From: Sulfurimonas sp.
GTDB taxonomy: Bacteria > Campylobacterota > Campylobacteria > Campylobacterales > Sulfurimonadaceae
Assembly: GCA_002733945.2 (NCBI GenBank)
Contig: NVXO02000005.1
Location: forward strand, 163,482 to 168,904
DNA: 5,423 nucleotides
Direction of reading: 5' to 3'
The position numbers and the translations under genes were made by a program. The notes under the pieces are model-generated. The model saw only the letters and a program-made list of their open reading frames with translations. It made no database searches and had not been told where the DNA came from. Shown here piece by piece: positions 1 to 4,792 of the stretch; the first letter of the stretch is position 1, and every line of letters begins with the position of its first letter.

Positions 1-342
1 GATGATATCACTGGTATGCTTACTGGTATGATGTCACCAAAATATACTGAAGAAAACACTGGTCAAGCAGAAGTTAAAGAAGTATTTAAAATACCTAAGG
101 GCGTTGTTGCTGGTTGTATCGTTGTTGATGGTCGTCTTATCCGTGGTGGTATGGTTCGTGTTATCCGTGAGGGTGTTGTTCATTACGAAGGTGAGCTTAC
201 TTCACTTAAACGTTTCAAAGATGATGTTGATGAAATCGGTAACGGTTATGAATGTGGTGTTGTTATCAGTGGTTATGATGATGTTATACCAGGCGATGTT
301 CTTGAAACATTCAAAAAAGTTGAGCAAAAAGTAGAGCTATAA
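1..342 (+). CDS. infB: Translation initiation factor IF-2, C-terminal end (partial)
   Basis: This is the last 113 residues of IF-2, the GTPase that brings initiator tRNA to the 30S subunit and promotes joining of the 50S subunit. The frame is open from base 1, so the gene continues upstream of the window; the ATG at 16 is internal and not a start. The visible part matches the end of domain IV: a Gly-Met-Met-Ser-Pro stretch, then [18 protein letters not shown], a DGRLIRGG turn, [22 protein letters not shown] and GYECGVVI, all characteristic of IF-2. This region forms the beta-barrel that binds the formyl-methionyl end of the initiator tRNA. Codon use is strongly biased (all five Arg codons are CGT, 13 of 15 Gly codons are GGT), as expected of a highly expressed gene and unlike the genes downstream. 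It ends in TAA five bases before rbfA. Confidence 0.97.
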   Translation, partial: DDITGMLTGMMSPKYTEENTGQAEVKEVFKIPKGVVAGCIVVDGRLIRGGMVRVIREGVVHYEGELTSLKRFKDDVDEIGNGYECGVVISGYDDVIPGDVLETFKKVEQKVEL

Positions 343-347
343 GTCTT

Positions 348-716
348 ATGACAGAAGCACAAATAAAGCTCAAGAGAACTGAATCAGTTCTCTTAGAGTT
401 AGTCCCCAAAGCACTTGGTCAGATGAATGACAAAAGACTTCATGAATTAGACATTCTAGAAGTTAAATGTTCTCGTGGAAAAAGTGATGCAAAAGTTTAC
501 ATAAATCCCCATCAATTAAAAGAACAAGAAAAACGCGATTATCTTAAACTTTTAAGAAAAGCCCGTCCTATTGTTGAGACATTCGTTTTAAAAGATCAGG
601 GTTGGTACAGATGTCCTACTTTTACATTTGAGTTTGATGAGCAGTTAGAAAAATCTAAAAATATAGATGACCTTTTTAGTCAAATAGCTAAAAGAAACAA
701 AGAAGAGGAAGTATAA
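348..716 (+). CDS. rbfA: 30S ribosome-binding factor RbfA
   Basis: RbfA is a small KH-fold protein that binds the immature 30S subunit and helps 16S rRNA maturation near the 5' end, especially in the cold. The 122-residue product is close to the usual family length (E. coli about 133). It shows the expected order: an N-terminal helix that normally begins with a basic/acidic stretch (residues 6-24), the first strand LDILEVKCS (34-42), the AKVYI strand (48-52), a helix with LLRKARPIVETFVL (68-81), and the closing strand YRCPTFTFEFD (87-97) before an acidic and basic tail. The family identity is based on this pattern and on the position directly after infB, where rbfA lies in most bacteria. The start ATG follows infB by five bases with only a weak upstream purine stretch, suggesting translational coupling. 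Codons 9-16 contain a striking inverted repeat, listed separately. The last A of the stop codon is the first base of the rimP start. Confidence 0.93.
   Translation: MTEAQIKLKRTESVLLELVPKALGQMNDKRLHELDILEVKCSRGKSDAKVYINPHQLKEQEKRDYLKLLRKARPIVETFVLKDQGWYRCPTFTFEFDEQLEKSKNIDDLFSQIAKRNKEEEV
367..400 (+). repeat. Palindrome / predicted RNA hairpin at the start of rbfA
   Basis: Bases 372-382 (AAGAGAACTGA) are an exact inverted repeat of 384-394 (TCAGTTCTCTT) around a single central base at 383. Allowing one bulged A at 395, the stem extends by five more pairs: 371-396, 370-397, 369-398, a G-U pair 368-399, and 367-400. In RNA the apex would open to a loop of three to five bases. The structure begins about 20 bases after the A of the rbfA start codon and covers codons 9-16. 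No run of T follows it, so it is not a typical intrinsic terminator. The repeat is seen directly; any role in rbfA expression, RNA processing or protein binding is inference. Confidence 0.6.
704..710 (+). promoter_or_regulatory. Ribosome binding site of rimP
   Basis: The purine stretch AGAGGAA ends five bases before the rimP ATG at 716 and lies inside the last codons of rbfA. It is a good Shine-Dalgarno match and supports the start that overlaps the rbfA stop by one base. Confidence 0.65.
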
Positions 717-1165
717 TGAGCTTACAAAGTGATATAGAATCAATAGTAAAATCAGTAGACTTAGAACTGTACGATGCAGTAATTGTAAGTGAGAATGACG
801 AGACTATTTACCGTATTAGTATTATGTCAAAAGAAGTAGAAGATGGAAAACGCAAGGGTGTGAGTCTTGATACTTGTGTTGAACTTACTCATATGATTTC
901 TCCTCTTTTAGATGTTACTCCACCTGTTTCAGGTGATTATAGACTTGAAGTTGGAACTGCTGGAATTGAGCGTAAACTCATGAATATCGGACACTTCAAA
1001 AAAAGTGTTGGTGAAAAAGTATCTATCTTACATAGTGGCAAAGAGAAAACTAGAGGTACTTTACTCAAAGTAGAAGGTTCTAAAGTCTTTGTAGAGACAG
1101 ACGAAGAAACAGCTGATGTTGAATTTAACGACATCATTAAAGCAAAAACATATTTCGAGTGGTAA
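716..1165 (+). CDS. rimP: Ribosome maturation factor RimP
   Basis: RimP (formerly YhbC) is a 30S assembly factor needed for efficient subunit maturation. The 149-residue length is typical. The N-terminal alpha/beta domain contains LYDAVIVSE and YRISIMS (residues 18-38), then the VSLDTCVELTHMISPLLD helix (49-66), leading to the family signature YRLEV followed by GTAGIERKL (75-88). Most relatives have SSPG at the place of GTAG, a small deviation. The C-terminal SH3-like domain follows from about residue 92 (HFKKSVGEKVSI) and closes with VEFNDIIKAKTYFEW (135-149). Translation probably couples to rbfA through the TAATG junction. In many bacteria rimP lies upstream, next to nusA and infB; here it follows rbfA, an order I recall from other Campylobacterota. 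RbfA and RimP act in the same assembly process, so co-expression makes sense. Confidence 0.93.
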   Translation: MSLQSDIESIVKSVDLELYDAVIVSENDETIYRISIMSKEVEDGKRKGVSLDTCVELTHMISPLLDVTPPVSGDYRLEVGTAGIERKLMNIGHFKKSVGEKVSILHSGKEKTRGTLLKVEGSKVFVETDEETADVEFNDIIKAKTYFEW

Positions 1166-1176
1166 GATACTCTTAG

Positions 1177-2184
1177 ATGTTAATAGATAATACCTTTTAT
1201 ATGAACTTAGCCTTGGATGAGGCTTGGAAGTATCAAGGTTTAACTTATCCAAATCCAGCTGTTGGCTCTTGCATAGTTGGAGAAAGTGGAAAAATTTTAG
1301 CAGTTGAGGCACATCACCGCTCAGGTGAAGCTCATGCTGAAGTAAATGCACTAAAATCCGCATACTATAAGCTAACAAATGATGAATGCATTGCAACACT
1401 TAGTTCATCTCATGATATACATACTTACCTTCTCTCTAATCATAATAATATTTTTAAAAATACAAAACTTTTTACAACACTAGAACCATGCGCTCACTAT
1501 GGAAAAACTCCTTCTTGTGCTTCGCTTATTAGTGCCCTTGGTATTAAAGAAGTGTATGTTGGTTCACTTGACACAAATAAGGCAGCTCAAAATGGTAATG
1601 CAATTTTGGAAGAAAACTTATGTATTGTGAATAATGAGCTACTAAACAAAGAGTGCGATGTTTTACTATTACCTTTTATAAGAAGTTTAGAAGAGAATTT
1701 TATTTATTTTAAATGGGCACAAAGATTAAATGCTACGACAGATGATGGAAATGTAAGTTCAATAGAGTCTAGAACTGATGTACATGCAAAACGAAATGTA
1801 TGCGACTTACTTGTGATTGGTGGAAATACAGTTCGTGTGGATAGACCAAAACTTGATGCTAGACTTGTAGATGGCAAGGCTCCTGATATTTTAATTTATT
1901 CACGAGAAAAAGAGTTTGACACAAGCATTGCTCTTTTTAAGGTCAAGGGTAGGAAAGTTTTTATAGAGAGTGACTTTAAAAGACTAAAAGACTATAAAAA
2001 TATTATGATTGAAGGAACGAGCTCAATGTATGAGCTTACTCGTGATATTGTTGATTATTACCTCTGTTATTTAGCTCCTAGTTTTGGTGGTTCAAATAAA
2101 TTTGATGTGAGTGGCGATAAGTTTGATATTTTAAATGTCAGGCAAGAAAGAGAAGATATAATTATGTGGATGAAAAGGATATAA
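1177..2184 (+). CDS. ribD: Bifunctional riboflavin biosynthesis protein RibD
   Basis: RibD carries out two steps of riboflavin synthesis: deamination of 2,5-diamino-6-ribosylamino-4(3H)-pyrimidinone 5'-phosphate, then NADPH-dependent reduction of the ribosyl side chain. The N-terminal deaminase domain (about residues 5-160) shows NPAVG (26-30), the zinc motif HAEVNAL (His53, Glu55) and TLEPCAHYGKTPSC (Cys105, Cys114). His53 and Cys105 are 52 residues apart against 25 in E. coli, so about 27 residues are inserted between them. The reductase domain (about 175-335) is recognised by FKWAQRLNATTDD, DLLVIGGNTVRVDRPKLDARL (210-230) and YLAPSFGG (298-305); several positions differ from E. coli, for example RLNA where SLDG is usual. 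The 335 residues are somewhat shorter than E. coli's roughly 367. The start at 1177 has only a weak upstream purine stretch (GGTAAGA); a later ATG at 1201 has none. The stop directly abuts the ubiE start. Confidence 0.93.
   Translation: MLIDNTFYMNLALDEAWKYQGLTYPNPAVGSCIVGESGKILAVEAHHRSGEAHAEVNALKSAYYKLTNDECIATLSSSHDIHTYLLSNHNNIFKNTKLFTTLEPCAHYGKTPSCASLISALGIKEVYVGSLDTNKAAQNGNAILEENLCIVNNELLNKECDVLLLPFIRSLEENFIYFKWAQRLNATTDDGNVSSIESRTDVHAKRNVCDLLVIGGNTVRVDRPKLDARLVDGKAPDILIYSREKEFDTSIALFKVKGRKVFIESDFKRLKDYKNIMIEGTSSMYELTRDIVDYYLCYLAPSFGGSNKFDVSGDKFDILNVRQEREDIIMWMKRI
2173..2179 (+). promoter_or_regulatory. Ribosome binding site of ubiE
   Basis: AAAAGGA in the last codons of ribD lies five bases before the ATG at 2185. 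It is a clear Shine-Dalgarno match and fixes the ubiE start immediately after the ribD stop. Confidence 0.7.
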
Positions 2185-2919
2185 ATGAGTTCTCAAGGTA
2201 AAAAAAACGATGCTAGACAAGAAAAAATTGTAGAGATGTTTGATGATATAGCACCAACTTATGATACTGCTAATCGTGTTATGAGTATGGGCATAGATAA
2301 ATCATGGAGAAGAAAAGCTTGTGATTTGTCGTATGAATTTTCAGGAAAAGGTTCTATAGAAAGAATAGTTGACGTTGCGTGTGGAACTGGGGACATGATG
2401 GAGTTCTGGCGTGATCGTGCTGAAAAATTGGGTATTGCCATTGGTGACATAGTTGGTGTTGACCCATCGAATGGTATGGTAGATGTCGCAAGAAAAAAAT
2501 ATCCTAAGTTTAATTACCATATAGCACAAGCTACACAGATTCCATTAGCAAATGAAGATGCAGATATTTTAAGTATCACTTATGGTATTAGAAATGTAGT
2601 AGAGAGAGAAAAAGCACTTCTAGAGTTTAATCGCGTACTCAAAACAGGTGGTCTTGTTGTTATTTTAGAGTTTATGAAAAATGAAAACCCTTCATTTTTA
2701 AGTGAAATTATGAATTTTTATACAAATAAAATACTTCCAAAAGTTGGAGGATTTATCTCTAAAAACCTTGAAGCTTATGAGTACTTACCAAACTCGATAG
2801 AGAGTTTTTCAACAGTAGAAAATATGCAAAATGAATTAGAAAATGCAGGATTTGAGGTTCTGTACACAAAAAGTTTCTCTATGGATATATCTACTTTACT
2901 TATTGCTCGTAAAAGATAA
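2185..2919 (+). CDS. ubiE: Demethylmenaquinone methyltransferase (UbiE/MenG)
   Basis: This SAM-dependent C-methyltransferase makes menaquinone from demethylmenaquinone, the last step of synthesis of the membrane quinone. The 244 residues match the family (E. coli 251). Visible motifs are the N-terminal MFDDIAPTYDTANRVMSMGIDKSWRR (18-43), the glycine-rich SAM site VDVACGTGD (62-70), the acidic residue of motif II in GVDPSNGM (91-98), IPLANEDADILSITYGIRNV (119-138), FNRVLKTGGLVVILEF (148-163), and the diagnostic EAYEYLPNSIESF (196-208) plus NAGFEV (220-225). In E. coli the enzyme also serves ubiquinone synthesis; Campylobacterota are known to use menaquinones, so the menaquinone activity is the likely one here. 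The C-terminal end (SMDISTLLIARKR) differs from the GIVAIHVG-type ending usual in proteobacterial UbiE. It is presumably co-translated with ribD. A ubiE-xseA pair also occurs in Campylobacter jejuni, as I recall. Confidence 0.93.
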   Translation: MSSQGKKNDARQEKIVEMFDDIAPTYDTANRVMSMGIDKSWRRKACDLSYEFSGKGSIERIVDVACGTGDMMEFWRDRAEKLGIAIGDIVGVDPSNGMVDVARKKYPKFNYHIAQATQIPLANEDADILSITYGIRNVVEREKALLEFNRVLKTGGLVVILEFMKNENPSFLSEIMNFYTNKILPKVGGFISKNLEAYEYLPNSIESFSTVENMQNELENAGFEVLYTKSFSMDISTLLIARKR

Positions 2920-2927
2920 GTATTTTA

Positions 2928-4181
2928 ATGTATACACTCTCTGTATCAGCTTTAAACGAACAGATAAAAGGTCTCTTGGAGACAAGCTTTACTCAAGTAC
3001 TTGTAGAAGGTGAACTCTCTCGTATCACTTTTCATAACTCAGGACATATTTATTTTACACTCAAGGATAGTTCATCTGTCATTAGTTGTGTGATGTTTAG
3101 AGGAAATGCTTCAAAGTTGAAGTTTCGTCTTGAAGAGGGCATGAAAGTTGTAATAAACGCAGCACTTACACTTTACAAACCACGTGGGTCTTATCAGCTT
3201 AACTGTTTTAGTATTGAACCCTCCGGACAGGGTGCTTTAGCTCTAGCATACGAGCAGTTAAAACAAAAACTCTCGAATCAGGGTTATTTTAACACTGAGA
3301 TAAAAAAACAACTTCCAAAATTTCCATCTCGTATTGCCTTGATTACTTCAGCTACTGGGGCCGCTCTGCAAGATATGTTAAGAGTGGCAAATAGTCGTTA
3401 TAAAAATATAGAGATAGATATATATGATGTTTTAGTTCAAGGGGATAGTGCTTCAAGTGCTATATCAAACGCAGTGATAGTTGCAGATACAAAAGAATAT
3501 GACATTTTAGTTGTTGGTCGTGGTGGTGGAAGTATAGAGGACTTATGGGCTTTTAATGAAGAAGTAGTTGCAAATGCTATCTTCAATGCTCAAACACCAG
3601 TTGTCTCAGCTGTTGGGCATGAGATAGACTGGGTTATAAGTGACTTTGTCTCAGATGTAAGAGCAGCAACTCCGAGTGCAGCCATGGAGATATGTCTACC
3701 AGATACAAATGAACTCTATCAGTATATAGATTCTATTGCTTCACAACTAGAACAAACACTCCAACAAAAGATTTATACAAAATCTCAAGAACTTCAACAT
3801 TTAAAAAGTTCATTTGCTCAGCACTCTGTAGATAAAAAACTAGCTCAAAGAGAAGAAGAGATAAAACAACTCAAAGCGAGTTTCTCTCAATCTATGAATT
3901 TTAATCTACAAGGTTATGAAAGAGAGTTATCTAGACTAAATCAGCAACTGCCTCAGGCCATTAATAATCAACTCAATATTGCTCAAACACAAATTCTCAA
4001 TTTACAAAAAGTATTAGAGTCTAATAATCCAAAATTTAAAACAAAAACAGGTTTTGCTCAACTCTCACAAAATGCTAAAGTTATAGATATATCCTCTTTA
4101 ATGGTAGGTGAAGAGTTTGATGTTCAGAGTGATGAAGTTCTGATTAGTGCAAAAGTAATAAATAAGGAAAAAATTAGATGA
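2928..4181 (+). CDS. xseA: Exodeoxyribonuclease VII large subunit
   Basis: XseA is the catalytic subunit of exonuclease VII, which with several XseB small subunits degrades single-stranded DNA from either end to oligonucleotides. The 417 residues are slightly shorter than E. coli (456). The N-terminal OB-fold, about 1-100, has VEGELSRITFHNSGHIYFTLKD (26-47) and VMFRGN (55-60). The catalytic domain carries RIALITSATGAALQDML (135-151), VVGRGGGSIEDLWAFNEE (195-212) and SAVGHEIDWVISDFVSDVRAATPSAAME (227-254). Asp149, Arg198, His231 and Asp234 correspond to the E. coli residues recalled as Asp155, Arg205, His238 and Asp241, with near-identical spacing. A long helical region (about 262-365) with a 22-23-residue repeat follows, then a short beta tail (about 370-417). 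No xseB is seen nearby, so the small subunit must be encoded elsewhere. The start follows ubiE by eight bases with a weak purine site (AAAAGATAAG). Confidence 0.95.
   Translation: MYTLSVSALNEQIKGLLETSFTQVLVEGELSRITFHNSGHIYFTLKDSSSVISCVMFRGNASKLKFRLEEGMKVVINAALTLYKPRGSYQLNCFSIEPSGQGALALAYEQLKQKLSNQGYFNTEIKKQLPKFPSRIALITSATGAALQDMLRVANSRYKNIEIDIYDVLVQGDSASSAISNAVIVADTKEYDILVVGRGGGSIEDLWAFNEEVVANAIFNAQTPVVSAVGHEIDWVISDFVSDVRAATPSAAMEICLPDTNELYQYIDSIASQLEQTLQQKIYTKSQELQHLKSSFAQHSVDKKLAQREEEIKQLKASFSQSMNFNLQGYERELSRLNQQLPQAINNQLNIAQTQILNLQKVLESNNPKFKTKTGFAQLSQNAKVIDISSLMVGEEFDVQSDEVLISAKVINKEKIR
3789..4022 (+). repeat. Heptad-like 22-23-residue repeats in the XseA helical domain
   Basis: Within XseA the pattern E/Q-x-x-x-Leu-x-x-x-Phe/Leu recurs four times, beginning at residues 288, 311, 333 and 355 (ELQHLKSSF, EIKQLKASF, ELSRLNQQL, QILNLQKVL). 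The spacings are 23, 22 and 22 residues. Copies 1 and 2 are the closest. This fits the long helical arm by which XseA binds XseB subunits; the repeat is seen in the translation, the role is from knowledge of the family. Confidence 0.55.
4164..4170 (+). promoter_or_regulatory. Ribosome binding site of the FmdE-like gene
   Basis: AAGGAAA in the last codons of xseA lies seven bases before the ATG at 4178. It is a good Shine-Dalgarno match, which supports the start that overlaps the xseA stop as ATGA. Confidence 0.65.
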
Positions 4182-4780
4182 CTTATCCAGACTTTTTTGA
4201 CACAATAGATATTATAAAAGTGAAAGATCCACTTTCTCAGGTTTTAGGTGCATTTCTTATGGGTGAATATGAATTTTCATACCTAGATGTAGTCAAATCT
4301 GCAGGACACTCTTGTCCAACCGTTGCAGGCGCCTATATCATTACATTAGAGGCTCTTAAAGCACTTTACCCAAACCAAAGAGCTGTCCGGGGGAATATCA
4401 AAGTAGAGTTTGAAGAATCACTTGAAGAAGGTGTGGCTGGAGTTATTTCAAATGTTATTTCTCAAATTACGGGAGCGACAGATAAAAGTGGTTTTAAAGG
4501 ACTTCAAGGTCAGTTTGCTCGTCACTCCTTAATGAGTTTTGATAAGGACATAAGTAATGCTAGTGCTAGGTTTACAAGGTTAGATAATGGAAAAGCTATT
4601 TCTGTTACATATAATCCTGAAGCAGTAAAAGCAAACCCTAAAATGATGAAACTTATGAAAACATTGGGTTCAGGTGAAGCAAGACCTCAAGATGTGAAAG
4701 AATTTGGTGTGATGTGGCAAGATAGAGTGAAAAGAATATTTGAAAATATAGATGCTGTTGTTGAAGTGAGTGAGTTTTAA
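4178..4780 (+). CDS. FmdE-like protein of unknown function
   Basis: The 200-residue product has no signal peptide or membrane segment and is probably cytoplasmic. Three stretches recall the FmdE family (molybdenum formylmethanofuran dehydrogenase operon protein): GHSCPTVAGAY (43-53), matching the family's His-x-Cys-Pro...Gly element; an acidic strand and helix EFEESLEEGVAGVISNVISQ (77-96), where relatives have their second conserved segment; and ITGATDKSGFKG (97-108), matching the usual TGCT-x-GKG turn but with Ala100 in place of Cys. Cys46 is the only cysteine, and there is no C-terminal zinc ribbon such as some FmdE proteins carry. His44, Cys46 and perhaps His116 could bind a metal. The C-terminus has MMKLMKTLGSGEA and EFGVMWQDRVKRI. 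The ATGA overlap with xseA implies coupled translation, but nothing links the two functions. It is not evidence for methanofuran chemistry. Family resemblance is from memory of motifs and is moderately sure; function is unknown. Confidence 0.8.
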   Translation: MTYPDFFDTIDIIKVKDPLSQVLGAFLMGEYEFSYLDVVKSAGHSCPTVAGAYIITLEALKALYPNQRAVRGNIKVEFEESLEEGVAGVISNVISQITGATDKSGFKGLQGQFARHSLMSFDKDISNASARFTRLDNGKAISVTYNPEAVKANPKMMKLMKTLGSGEARPQDVKEFGVMWQDRVKRIFENIDAVVEVSEF

Positions 4781-4792
4781 GACTCACTCACT
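4765..4792. terminator. Inverted repeat between convergent genes, possible bidirectional terminator
   Basis: Bases 4765-4775 (AGTGAGTGAGT) are an exact inverted repeat of 4782-4792 (ACTCACTCACT), with a six-base loop TTTAAG. The stem has five G-C and six A-T pairs and forms equally in transcripts of either strand. The TAA of the FmdE-like gene lies mostly in the loop, and the right arm reaches the first two bases of the reverse-strand stop of sppA, so the whole 10-base intergenic gap is part of the structure. Neither side is followed by a good run of T, so it is not a textbook intrinsic terminator. It may still end transcription or protect the 3' ends of both messages. Confidence 0.55.

Noticed and set aside
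16..18. ATG as the start of a small separate gene at the left edge
   Set aside because: The frame is open from base 1 and the residues before it fit IF-2; the gene is cut by the window.
104..334. Open frame of 76 residues on the + strand inside infB
   Set aside because: It is a hydrophobic by-product of the GGT/GTT-rich codons of infB read out of frame; the IF-2 frame matches its family throughout.
1166..1176. Promoter or riboswitch (such as an FMN element) ahead of ribD
   Set aside because: Only 11 bases separate rimP and ribD, far too short for an FMN riboswitch, and no promoter-like boxes were convincing in the end of rimP.
937..1399. Two overlapping reverse-strand open frames across rimP and ribD
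   Set aside because: They lie opposite well-conserved genes, resemble no family I know, and have no ribosome binding site of note.
2259..2529. Two reverse-strand open frames inside ubiE
   Set aside because: They are antisense to the conserved SAM-binding region of UbiE and have no recognisable protein features.
4217..4236. Small inverted repeat AAAGTG / CACTTT near the start of the FmdE-like gene
   Set aside because: The arms are six bases with a seven-base spacer and an alternative pairing of similar quality; this is expected by chance in AT-rich sequence.
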